Shown in pieces: positions 22,113-31,313 of a stretch of DNA of 64,000 bases. The notes below the pieces were generated by a model. That model searched no databases. It saw only the letters and a program-made list of their open reading frames with translations, and was not told where the DNA came from. Made by a program: the position numbers and the translations under genes. The DNA is from Lytechinus variegatus (taxonomy: Eukaryota; Echinodermata; Echinoidea; Temnopleuroida; Toxopneustidae), in NCBI RefSeq assembly GCF_018143015.1, contig NC_054746.1:16607532-16671531 (forward strand). The letters are read 5' to 3'. Positions within the stretch are counted from its first letter, which is position 1. Each line of letters starts with the position of its first letter.

Positions 22113-23228
22113 CTAGATGTTTGAAGCACTGTTCAGAATTGTAACGCCAAAAGATTTACTATTATCTGGGAATTTTAGATAAAATTCGGCAAATGTCCGA
22201 GCGTTAGACCAATCGGCTGTCTTCAAAATCTCATTTAGGGTAACACCTTGAGCAAAAGCTAAAGATGTCGATGCACTACGGAAACTATGAGCAGAAAAAA
22301 TGCTCGTATCTATGCCAGATGTGGACAGAATGGCTTTCATCCACCTTGCTAAGGTACATGTAGTAACAGAATTATGTGGCTTTCTTGATGAGATGAAAAG
22401 CTTGGTCTCTTTGTTTACTTCCCTAAGAGGTTCAGTACGTTTGATGTATTCTTTTAGGGTAGTCAAAACACAAAGTTTTTGATTAGCGGGGTACGCTGGT
22501 AATTTTACAACTTGCTTGTTGATACCCTTTCGGGGTGTTGAAGTCTTAAGTAATTCTTTGACATAAAAAACTGCAAAGTTCTCAGACATCTGCATTGAAC
22601 TAATATCTAGATACATAAGAGTCTGTGTCCGTTGGGCAGAAACAAGAGTCGTTAAGGCTAGTGACTTTTGACTCAAACTTAGTAAGGACAGGTTAACATT
22701 ATCTGGGAGCGAAGAAAGATAATCTAACACGGTTGACACATTCCAAGTATGATTATACTTTGGTCTAGGGGGGTCTTTGTTAAATACCCCTTTTAATAAA
22801 CGAACAACTAGTGGATGTTTGCCAATAGGAAAACCATCGATCGCCGTTAAAATAGACGAAAGTGCAGAACGATAAGAGTTAAGGGTTGAATATGTTTTCC
22901 CTAAGGAATGTTGATATGCAAGGAAATTAACAATGCTGTTTATAGACGGGTTGTACATATTAGTCGACCGTTCAGTACACCAACTACGCCATATCTGCCA
23001 TGCAGATTCATATTGTTTATTTGTTCCTGGTCGCCAAGAGAATTCAATGAGTTCAGCAGCTTGTTCCGAAATTCCTGTTGAACTCCATTGTTGGCGGAGA
23101 TAAGCCAGGCGGCTAGTTGAAGTTGGAGTTTGTGTTGAGGGTGGAGTATGAGGCTGTCCTCTGGAAGTAGGATGGGGGGTACTACTAGTAGGTCGAGGAG
23201 TATTGGAAACCAGACTTGTGCTTTCCAA
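22113..23228 (-). CDS. DIRS tyrosine recombinase
   Basis: 371-aa intact frame that inserts the circular cDNA. A Pro/Ser/Thr-rich N-terminus is followed by a core-binding helix region (LAYLRQQWSSTGISEQAAEL, TLNSYRSALSSIL). Catalytic residues visible: Arg in SAQRTQTL (about residue 200), His-x-x-Arg in SAHSFRSAS, Trp in TADWSNA and the Tyr nucleophile in FAEFYLKF. Start chosen at MESTSLVS, which overlaps the RT end by about 290 nt. Confidence 0.93.
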   Translation of the reverse strand: MESTSLVSNTPRPTSSTPHPTSRGQPHTPPSTQTPTSTSRLAYLRQQWSSTGISEQAAELIEFSWRPGTNKQYESAWQIWRSWCTERSTNMYNPSINSIVNFLAYQHSLGKTYSTLNSYRSALSSILTAIDGFPIGKHPLVVRLLKGVFNKDPPRPKYNHTWNVSTVLDYLSSLPDNVNLSLLSLSQKSLALTTLVSAQRTQTLMYLDISSMQMSENFAVFYVKELLKTSTPRKGINKQVVKLPAYPANQKLCVLTTLKEYIKRTEPLREVNKETKLFISSRKPHNSVTTCTLARWMKAILSTSGIDTSIFSAHSFRSASTSLAFAQGVTLNEILKTADWSNARTFAEFYLKFPDNSKSFGVTILNSASNI

Positions 23229-23335
23229 ACAGGTGCTATGAGAATAGCCAATTGTGTGTTGTCCTTTCTCACTTTGTTCAGAACTCTACATAGAAGACAA
23301 AAAGGGGAAACATGTAAGGAAATAAATCTTCCCAA
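22940..23335 (-). CDS. DIRS RT polyprotein C-terminal continuation (displaced frame)
   Basis: Carries CRVLNKVRKDNTQLAILIAP and VWKAQVWFPILLDLL, the usual end of the DIRS RT/RNase H/methylase-like protein, and overlaps the recombinase frame as is normal in DIRS. It is separated from the main frame only by a one-base loss in a homopolymer. Confidence 0.75.
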   Translation of the reverse strand: MGRFISLHVSPFCLLCRVLNKVRKDNTQLAILIAPVWKAQVWFPILLDLLVVPPILLPEDSLILHPQHKLQLQLAAWLISANNGVQQEFRNKLLNSLNSLGDQEQINNMNLHGRYGVVGVLNGRLICTTRL

Positions 23336-24954
23336 GACAAAGAGAAGGCATCAATAGCTATTGCCTCCGAGTCTTGTTTCCATGAGACGTATTTGGATAA
23401 CTGATTGTTAAATTTTGATGCAAACAAATCTACATCTGGCAAAAGTTGAAATCTGTCTAACAATGATTTAAAAACAAATGGTGAAAGGGTCAATTCTTTA
23501 TTGACGTCGCGACGGGATAGTACATCAGCAGTACAGTTATCGGTACCAGAAATATGTGATGCAGAAAGCAAATTGTTTGATTCAAAACACCAAAGCCAAA
23601 TTTGTGCGGAAATAGAATTTAATCTTGGTACACTCCCGCCTAGATTATTGATGTATGAAACAGCAGTACTATTATCCGATTTTACATGAATGTGTTGGTT
23701 CACACATGTGCCACACAGAGAAAGCAGTGCATTCTGAACTGCGAGTAATTCTAACCCGTTGATATGCAAATCTTGATGCTTGGATGGCCAGGTGCCTTGC
23801 GTAAAAGAGTCATCTTCATGTGAAAATGCACCCCATCCCGATCTACTTGCATCTGTAGATATTGTTATGCTAATAGATGGATGCTGAATAGAGGATCGGA
23901 ATTCCTCTGGTGTCTTAGAAAGCCACCATTGAATTTCAGCGCGTACATGGGGTTCGAACACAAAATACGCATCAAAATTATAATCAGAATTTTGTAAGGC
24001 TTTCGTTTTTGCAAATTCAAGAATACGATAATGTAATTTGCCTGGTAGGAAGGCCTCAAAAAACAAAACAATTAAACCAATAAACTTTGCAAGATTTCTA
24101 GTTCTGATCTCTTGGCTACTAAGAATAGTCTTCCCAAGCAATTGAAAATTCTTTATCTTTTCAATTGGCACACTGATCGTCATCTGCATTGAATTGACGA
24201 CAAAGCCGAGAAATGTGATAGTAGTCTGGGGCATCAAACTTGACTTGGCATAATTAACGGCAAAGCCTAATGATTCTAACAAATTTACAACATATGACAT
24301 GTTATCCAAACTTTCCTGTCTAGAACGAGCAAAAATTAAAATGTCATCCAAATAAATCATTGCTCGTATGCCTCTTTCTCGAACTGAGGCAACGACGGGT
24401 TTCATAATTTTGGTGAATACCCGAGGAGCTGAGCTCAATCCAAAAGGAAGACATTGAAAACAGAAGAATTTTTCGTCCCATGAAAAAGAAAGATATCCAT
24501 GTTGGCTGGGATCAATGGGTACAGAAAAATATGCATCTTTAAGATCGATCGTAGTTAGAAAATCATTAGAAATAATCAAATCTTTGACCAAATTAAAATG
24601 CTCCATTTTGAAATGTTCGTATGTCACGAATTTATTAAGTTTTTCACTCTTGATTATCGGTCTCAAACCTCCAGATTTCTTAGCAACAGTAAATATTGTT
24701 GACAAATACATGCATTCACGTAATGGAATTTCTCTAACAGCTTGTTTCATTAGAAGGTCAGCAATTTCTGTGTCGATTGCGACTTTTTCTTCCTGAGTAA
24801 ATGAAATAATACTCGGATGATAAAACTGGAAGGGAGTAGATAAAAAATCTATCTTGTAACCCGAAATGGATGTTAAAATCCATGGGTCGGAGGTGATCTG
24901 AGACCAGGCATCTTTGAAAAACTTGAGTCTTCCTGCAAAAATTGGGGTACTCAC
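23278..24954 (-). CDS. DIRS reverse transcriptase / RNase H polyprotein
   Basis: 558 codons with no convincing ATG; the frame opens just upstream of the Gag stop, so translation probably comes by frameshifting. RT: LKDAYFSVPID and the catalytic YLDD in MIYLDDILIFARS at about residue 200. RNase H: STDASRSGWGAF at about 365-380, then SDNSTAVSYINNLGG and GTDNCTADVLSRR. The tail DVDLFASKFNNQLSKYVSW resembles the Dam-like methyltransferase domain of DIRS elements, with no intact DPPY-type motif. The frame breaks at a run of five T (plus A at 23299-23303) and carries on one frame over to about 22940. Confidence 0.92.
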   Translation of the reverse strand: MSTPIFAGRLKFFKDAWSQITSDPWILTSISGYKIDFLSTPFQFYHPSIISFTQEEKVAIDTEIADLLMKQAVREIPLRECMYLSTIFTVAKKSGGLRPIIKSEKLNKFVTYEHFKMEHFNLVKDLIISNDFLTTIDLKDAYFSVPIDPSQHGYLSFSWDEKFFCFQCLPFGLSSAPRVFTKIMKPVVASVRERGIRAMIYLDDILIFARSRQESLDNMSYVVNLLESLGFAVNYAKSSLMPQTTITFLGFVVNSMQMTISVPIEKIKNFQLLGKTILSSQEIRTRNLAKFIGLIVLFFEAFLPGKLHYRILEFAKTKALQNSDYNFDAYFVFEPHVRAEIQWWLSKTPEEFRSSIQHPSISITISTDASRSGWGAFSHEDDSFTQGTWPSKHQDLHINGLELLAVQNALLSLCGTCVNQHIHVKSDNSTAVSYINNLGGSVPRLNSISAQIWLWCFESNNLLSASHISGTDNCTADVLSRRDVNKELTLSPFVFKSLLDRFQLLPDVDLFASKFNNQLSKYVSWKQDSEAIAIDAFSLSWEDLFPYMFPLFVFYVEF

Positions 24955-25184
24955 TACTTTTTTGCCTGTCTATGAATCGAAGAGCCCTGACGACTCTGGT
25001 CCGCTGGAAAGCGTGGGGGTGAAAGCGGTGGACGAGACATCATTGCTGGAGCTCGAGAGCGGCTCCACTGAGACGATCGTTGTCCCTTAAAGTCATGGCG
25101 ACGGTGAGTGGAAAAATCGGTTTGCTTCCTCTGGGTGTGGCGACGTGGGGCCTTTTTGTCCCACATTGTACGCTTCAGCCACAT
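24954..25184 (-). CDS. DIRS Gag C-terminal basic tail, ending at a slippery site
   Basis: Arg/Lys/Gln/Ser-rich frame (DKKAPRRHTQRKQ, SQWSRSRAP) suited to nucleic-acid binding. It has no convincing start of its own and is best read as the displaced end of Gag. It ends ...GCA AAA AAG TAG at 24965-24954, where A AAA AAG is a classic -1 slip heptamer leading into the reverse transcriptase frame. Confidence 0.65.
   Translation of the reverse strand: MWLKRTMWDKKAPRRHTQRKQTDFSTHRRHDFKGQRSSQWSRSRAPAMMSRPPLSPPRFPADQSRQGSSIHRQAKK
24957..24963 (-). promoter_or_regulatory. Putative -1 ribosomal frameshift site (A AAA AAG) between Gag and RT
   Basis: Heptamer AAAAAAG in register A AAA AAG, next to the Gag stop TAG (24956-24954). 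A -1 slip enters the frame that reads GTA GTG AGT and continues 558 codons into RT/RNase H. No downstream pseudoknot was modelled. Confidence 0.5.
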
Positions 25185-26034
25185 TTTTTAGGGTACTCTG
25201 TATATCTTTCCCAAACAACTTCTCATCCAAGGGAGTATTCCGGCTACACAAACCCTTGTATTTGGGGTTGATATAGGGCTTGATTTCCGCCCTCCGATAC
25301 ATACTTAACTCATAAGAAGCATGCCCGCTTAAAGTGAGCCCATCAAGAGAAAACTCTTTAATGCGTTCAATGTTCACTGGCCTCTTCTGAGAAGTTGCTG
25401 CGTGTAATTCTTCCAAAATTTCCCCGTAGGGAAGAAGTCCCTGCACAACATTGTTTTGCAGTTTCTGGAGGCGAACATCGTTAGACCGAGCTCTACCCGA
25501 AATAGTTTGCCAAACCTCAGGCACAACGCGTGGCGTACAAGGTTCAGGGGCATTGCTGGGGTAAGATATCGCGATGAAATATTCTCCAAACTCTTTCTTG
25601 GGCGGGAGAGTAACCGCTTTAGTAAGCCTTTCGGCCAGCTTATCAAATTTGGCAGGGCCAACACTGATGCCAGTGTCGTATAAATCGGCATCTTCTCTGA
25701 TATCGAGCTCCTTGGGTTCCAAATCGACGTCTGGGTCGTAATGGACTACTGGGGTCACGGAAGATCCAGCATCCGACATAGCATCCAGCTCGTTGGGCCC
25801 CGCAAGGAGGCTTAATATGTCGTCATCACCCCGAGGGGGATGTTGTTGCTGCACAGCGTGCCAAGCACGTCTGTCGAAATGCTCACTGGGAGCTAAACTT
25901 TCATGATCCATATACCGAGACAACGTCTCAGTTTGCCGCTTAATCTCAGCAGCCTGAGAAGTCAGGCGTTGGTTAACATCCTCTCCTAAGGAGAGGAGCG
26001 GCTCTGTTCGTTCCGGTTGGGCTTCGTCGGCCAT
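25093..26034 (-). CDS. DIRS Gag-like protein, N-terminal part (frame broken near 25155)
   Basis: 313-aa open frame from MADEAQPERTEP. The acidic N-terminal part and the helical region (FDKLAERLTKAVTLPPKKEF, then NIERIKEFSLDGLTLSGHA, RRAEIKPYINPKYKGLCS) are typical of DIRS Gag. The C-terminal run after NVGQK is probably not native: the basic tail expected here lies one frame over (24954-25184), and a run of five A (plus-strand T at 25153-25157) at the switch point suggests a one-base insertion or an assembly error. Confidence 0.8.
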   Translation of the reverse strand: MADEAQPERTEPLLSLGEDVNQRLTSQAAEIKRQTETLSRYMDHESLAPSEHFDRRAWHAVQQQHPPRGDDDILSLLAGPNELDAMSDAGSSVTPVVHYDPDVDLEPKELDIREDADLYDTGISVGPAKFDKLAERLTKAVTLPPKKEFGEYFIAISYPSNAPEPCTPRVVPEVWQTISGRARSNDVRLQKLQNNVVQGLLPYGEILEELHAATSQKRPVNIERIKEFSLDGLTLSGHASYELSMYRRAEIKPYINPKYKGLCSRNTPLDEKLFGKDIQSTLKNVAEAYNVGQKGPTSPHPEEANRFFHSPSP

Positions 26035-26095
26035 GGAGAAAAGATGTTACTGGTGTAGAACTAACGTCACTGCCTGCACACAAGGAAAAGATGAA

Positions 26096-26233
26096 TACCG
26101 TACGGACAGCGGGTCCTTTTATAGAGACTCGGGCTCGATGCCTCATTTGAATTTTAAATTACTTTGAAATTCCTTTGTGTGATTCCACTGCCTGAACACC
26201 TGGGATATGCTAACCTCTGAAGACTTGTACGAG
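26096..26233 (-). repeat. DIRS inverted terminal repeat, 5' side of the element
   Basis: Partner of 21283-21418. It lies upstream of the Gag start at 26034 and probably holds the element's promoter; no TATA box was fixed. Confidence 0.9.
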
Positions 26234-26317
26234 TGTTATGTAATAGAATCTGCTCCAATCCTGCTTAGCTAGTAGCCTGTCACACACAGACAGGAGGCCA
26301 GTTCGTTTGCAATGTAT

Positions 26318-26766
26318 AGACCAGTTCGTAATTACTTCATGGGCAATTTTGGTCAAATGACCTTTCATTTCTTTCATCATGATAGGCAGATTTCAAAGCA
26401 AGATATTACGCAAGCTTGCCTTACATAGCAGGATGAAGGAATTGAATAGACCAGGTGACCAGAATAGCACACCAATGAACGCTTAATGAAGGTATTTGTT
26501 GCATTCCTACTTTGAATGCATATCTTAGCATGTTGCACAATGTACTTGACAAACTGTGAAATACTAGTCGTTCGTGGAAGCATTGTTGTTTTTTGTGGAT
26601 GTAAATAAAAATGACAATTCAAAAGAATATATGAATAATCAAGACATCAAAGTTGGTGCTTATCTCATTAGATTTTAAAGCACCATGTCACTTTAGTGCA
26701 AATGACCTTCTTCTGATCATGCGTAGAATATTTTGATCATGCGCAGAAAGGAACTACGAACTGGCT
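26318..26766. mobile_element. MITE-like inverted repeat (CCAGTTCGTAATTAC ends)
   Basis: ACCAGTTCGTAATTACTTC at the left and GGAACTACGAACTGG at the right, with AAATGACC in both arms. It lies inside the hAT-like arm next to the DIRS element. Boundaries approximate. Confidence 0.45.
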
Positions 26767-28075
26767 TATTGGGTTAGCAAGAAAATCACTGCAGAACTTG
26801 CAAAAGTTTAGTTATCGATTTCATTGTCTTCGCATCGTCATCTGTTGGTTATTTGATGAAAATTTGTCACCTTTTAAAAAAGGAATCAACTACATTTCGT
26901 TCTATATTTTGAAATATGGGACAAATAGGCGTCCCGGGAAGGGTTTGTCGGGATGCCGGGAAAGAGGAGCAAAATATGGGACGATCCCGGGAAATACAGG
27001 ACGTCTGGTCACCCTGAACTAGGGTCAATGTTTAGACTCAGAGTCCGGAGATTAATCCACTGGGCCACAATTTTCTGGACCTTTACATGTCTATGGTGTT
27101 ACGGGTGACAATAACTAGGCCTACTCTTTGTACTGCTGGTGTTATTGATGCTGTTTGATCCATTTGAATTGAATAATCTATGGCCATGCTTATGCTTCTA
27201 CTTTTCAGGACAGAATCAGCGTTTCCATATGTGATTAGTCCAAAACACAGTTGCGTCCATGCTTGCTTTCTTTTTAAACAACTTTTCAAAACGCCGATCG
27301 TAAACTCACTAAAGGTGCATCTGTAAACGTCGTTTGACCAGAATCAGGCTCTCTGAGAAAAGAGAACCACGATAATTAACGTATTTAATTGAGGTCATTT
27401 GGTACATGCTTCCGGTGAGATGAAAATCCGTGAGCAAATACAGTCGCATTGCTCCATGGTCGCATGTTACCTCCACGGAATTGCCTCTCATCTCCTTGTT
27501 ACATTTGCATGTGTGATAATTGATTTAATCTCTATCACTAGTATTACTCTTCCAATTTGTCATCACGATGAATGTTGAGGGATTTACCCCTCAAAAAACC
27601 TGGAACATGTGTAATAATGAGGAGACATCGCCAGATACCTCAGTAGCATAAACAAATATATGTTTTATTATTTTATTACGTATACTTTAATATTCTTTAT
27701 TTTTTTCTCACTATTATCCTCATCATGGTGGAAATTATATGGCTATGTCAAGTAGCTCCATGCAATGACTAAAATATCAGAAATTGTTCGATGTTTAAAT
27801 AACAGTCAACATACCTTCCCCATAACAACACTCAGAAAAAAAAACTTTCGAGAAAGGGCGCGCCCAATTAGACCTAGCTTTCCCGCTCAACGAAAATTAC
27901 AATGCGAAACCGGCCGGCTGGAGTTTATGATTTCGCCTCTGAAAATTTAAGCATAAACTGCACTCCCAGAACCACGTTTATGATTAGCGTTTTGAACAAC
28001 ATTTGAAACGCTGATTCTGTCCTCGCAATGGAAGCATAAACACACCCTCAATCTCTTCCTTACTGTTATTGTTAA

Positions 28076-28566
28076 AGGGGAAGTTCACCCTGGCAAAAAG
28101 TTTATTGTAAAAATAGCAGAAAAAATAATAAAAAATATTGACGAAGGTTTGAGAAAAATTCATCAAATAATTAAAAAGTTATTAGAATTTCAATTATTTG
28201 ATTTGTGACGTCATATGTGAGCAGCATTCCTACATGGCGAATGGTAAAAAATCAATGAAATGTCATTTTCTCAGAAAATTGAAAATGGTGTTTACTGTAC
28301 CTTTTGTATATCAATAGACAAATCATTTCACACCCGAATAGAAAACAAAATTAAGTCATCAGCAACCATATAAAATTTGAAATTCATGCATTTTATATTA
28401 CATAACACATGGGGCAGCTGCTCGTTTATGACGTCACAAATCCAAAACTTTGAACTCTAATAACTTTCTTATTCTTTAACGGATTTTCCTCAAACCTTCA
28501 CCAATATTTTTTACTATTTTTTCTGCTATTTTTACAACAAAGTTTTCTTCACCGTGGACTTCCCCT
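28076..28566. mobile_element. TTAA-flanked foldback MITE, GGGGAAGTTCACC subtype (491 bp)
   Basis: TTAA at 28072-28075 and 28567-28570. Arms AGGGGAAGTTCACCCTGG / GTGGACTTCCCCT stay paired through ATTTTTACTATTTTTTCTGC-like segments, CTCAAACCTTC and GTGACGTCA. No protein. Confidence 0.85.
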
Positions 28567-29235
28567 TTAAGAGGAAAACAAAAATATATAGATTTATATT
28601 TTTTCATCACTACTAAAATCATATTCTTGCTTTAAAGCACATATATTTTACAGTCATGAGTAACTGGACACTCTCCCTAGCTAATTTATAACAAGTGCAA
28701 TGGTGCACATCCAAGTACAAAGCAATCCCTTCAGGGGGTACCTGGATTAGTGATAACTCTGAAAAGGTAGGAAGTAATTGACCAATGAACAAAGAGGAGG
28801 AAGCAGAGCTCCTAAACAATTGGTCAATGGCAGAGAGGGAAAAGAGAACTAGGACAAAGTTGGCAGGAGTAAAGAGGGAAAAGAGTAAAGACAAGTTGGC
28901 ATAAGTAGAGTGAAACATACACCATATTATATTTTGTATATGCAAATACAACATTTATAACTGGAATTAAGTATTAAAATTGAAAAATAGCACCATTTCA
29001 ACTAGAATTTGAGAAACAAAATAATAAAATTTACAGTGGGAAGTGAAAATAGTCCCCTTTTGTGCACCTTGCTCTTTTGAAACTCATACGTTTTCTTCAA
29101 GTTCTGTAATTTTTCCTGTAAGAAGTTTTGTAGACTTTTTTGTGAGCTGGGATATCTTGTGATGCTATTTGTCAATGAATCAGTTTGACTTTGGGATTTT
29201 CTGAGTTATTGTACTGTTTTATTTTTCATTTTGTT

Positions 29236-29680
29236 TTTAGTTTTCTACATTAATCTGATTTCATACTTATATGTAGGTCAGTATCAAATGCCTGGAACTC
29301 AGATATCCCAGTTTAGAGTCTTTCAAGCAACATATCTATCATATAAATTGTAACTTGTAAGCTCTAACCAGTCTTCAACAGTGGTCGTTTCTTTGTATTC
29401 TGTCTAGTGAGAAGAAAAATACTCTCATGATATTAAACCATTTATCTATTGTCAGTCTTTTGTGGACCATTTTTTTTTAGTATTCTTCATTAATCTAATT
29501 TCATACTTATATGTAGATGAGTATCAAATGCCTGGAACTCAGATATCCCAGTTTAGAGTATTTCAAGCAACATATCTATCATATAAATTGTAACTTGTAA
29601 GCTCTAACCAGTCTTTTCTTTTTATTCTGATATCAAACCTTTTATCTATTATCAGTCTTTTGTGGACGTCTGTGCATTGA
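29236..29680. repeat. Tandem duplication, offset 240 bp, 1.3 kb upstream of SQ-2
   Basis: TTCATACTTATATGTAG and TATCAAATGCCTGGAACTCA recur 240 bp apart and the similarity continues to CAGTCTTTTGTGGAC. Copy 2 is shorter by an internal gap after AACCAGTCTT. Confidence 0.8.
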
Positions 29681-30977
29681 GCAGTGTTGTTTTCAATTGA
29701 GAATCCTGGAAAGTTTGTGAAACAGCAAAGTACATTCCACACCTTTCTGTCTGAATGCACTAGTGGGTTTATGAAGGATTCGAAGCAGGGAACATGGTGG
29801 CATGTTGTGTTCCATTTGGGAACTATTTGAAAGCAAAACTAGGGTTAAAAAGGGAAGAGAGATGGTGAGGTTGAGAGTTGAGACATATGGAGAAATCTAC
29901 AACAAAACTCACTTCAAAATTCTAAATAAAAATGAAGGCATTTATGATGACACTGAGAATGTACACATTTTTTTTTGCATTAAAAATTTAATAAAAGTAG
30001 TACTACTGATGACAAGAATAATGATAGTATTAACAACAGTAATAACAATATTGATAATGAATATAAATTTCAATCATAAAGGAATGTCAGTGAAAATAAT
30101 TAAAGCACAACTGAAACATAAACTTAGACCTTGATCCTTGATGAAATAATCCCTGTTGCAGCTCACTATGGTATAGACTATATATTCTACTGATATGGGT
30201 TTAATAATTATGTTGATCAGAATGATATGATATACATGTAAACAATATATTCATTTATTATATCTAATGTACAACAATTGTCTCCAGACACAAATCGCAT
30301 TGAATGTCAATGACAATATCACAAGGCATAATATTTCTTAAATGAAATAAAATCAAACAACATATCCATACCATTTAGTTTTGATTACAGAATGTGATGA
30401 CTTAAAACAAGATTTAATTCTCATCTGAAATTCCTCATTTTCCACTCGTGCCTCTTTTTTTAAACCTAGTGTGCTTCTTGCATGAATGTGTTATCATTGG
30501 ATACTGTTACTTTAAAAAACTTAGATGTTTCTGAAATTATGTGTTTTCACTCTGTTTCTCCAACTCATTCACACAACAATGAGAAATATGTATTTTGCCA
30601 TGTTATTCTCATGAGAACATATGAAATTGAATTTCACTCTGCTTTCTGGGTGTATTTGCTGTTCTTCACAAGTTTCAAACCATACAAATCATGCTTCTCT
30701 ATTCTATGAAATGCCATACTTACTTGGGGGAAAAGTGAGTGAATGAACCAATTTTCTGATTAAAAAAAAAGCCTTTGAGACCTAGATGCACATAAGGTCT
30801 TTACCAGAAAAGCTGCCCATTTTACATGTCTTGTTTCTCTGTCATGCATGTTTATACCATAAGAGTTGAGTGCCCCTCGTTTGGAAAACGTAATGCAGAT
30901 TAAAACAAAAAAAAAACTAATTATGATCTTGAAATTCAATTTGTTTTGCACACAAATTTGCAGATTACACAGTCACC

Positions 30978-31313
30978 ATGGGTCGTATCAACAAAGTTTG
31001 CACGATAGTCTTCGCTTTTACCACCTGTGCCTCTTTGGCTTCTTGCGGTTCATTTCATTTTGATGAAAGTGACAACCGCCTGTCCGTGAGAGCCAATGAT
31101 GTCCTGATCATAGACCACAAACCACCTTCTCCCTTCATTTTCATCGGCACAGGATCAGTCACAACTTGCAGTCTTCATGGTAATTACAAAATCAACGATT
31201 TTGTTGAAAGCAGGATTCCATTGCAGAAATTCTCTGTTGGAAAAGAAGAGAGAGGAGAGCAGAACGTTGTTACTCAGAGGGTCACGTTCAGTGTTTCAGG
31301 GTGTGATGCACAG
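30978..31313 (+). CDS. SQ-2 exon 1 (signal peptide)
   Basis: 112 codons from ATG to CAG|GTAAAG, phase 0. It is eleven codons longer than SQ-1 exon 1, mostly through KEERGEQNVVTQ near the end. Confidence 0.85.

Larger units (their letters stand above)
21219..26249 (-). mobile_element. DIRS-1-type tyrosine-recombinase retrotransposon, near complete
   Basis: About 5.03 kb, sense on the minus strand. Order: inverted terminal repeat, Gag, reverse transcriptase/RNase H with a methylase-like tail, tyrosine recombinase, internal complementary region, inverted terminal repeat. The ITRs (about 21283-21418 and 26096-26233) share CCGTACGGACAGCGGGTCC (inverse at the left). The internal region 21735-21852 is complementary to both outer tips joined head to tail, which fixes the ends at 21219 (AATTCCTA) and 26249 (AATAGAAT). 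DIRS elements make no target duplication, and none is seen. Only two one-base frame breaks were found, so this insertion is young. Confidence 0.93.
20111..27016. mobile_element. hAT-like element ends CAGGGTGACCAGA in inverted orientation, enclosing a DIRS element
   Basis: CAGGGTGACCAGA at 20111-20123 and its exact inverse at 27004-27016. Removing the nested DIRS element (21219-26249) leaves about 1.9 kb. The right arm has ATTTCCCGGGATCGTCCC. Flanking 8-mers (TCCTCGGG and AACTAGGG) match at only four positions, so these may be the ends of one element with a worn duplication or of two separate copies. No transposase. Confidence 0.55.
12297..30977. other. 18.7-kb intergenic region between the SQ-1 and SQ-2 starts
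   Basis: The two start codons face away from each other, so both promoters must lie here. No TATA box or core promoter could be fixed with confidence. The region is almost wholly occupied by the mobile elements listed separately. From 16440 to 17740, 19080 to 20110 and 27080 to 28070 I see no gene and only unclassified AT-rich or CpG-containing sequence. Confidence 0.7.

Noticed and set aside
23278..23335. Programmed frameshift inside the DIRS RT C-terminus
   Set aside because: The break is at a plain run of five T, with no slippery heptamer in register; a one-base loss or assembly error is simpler.
27020..27080. tRNA-like head on the minus strand (TGGCCCAGTGG)
   Set aside because: Only a box A and part of an anticodon arm are visible before the hAT-like tip; too short to call.
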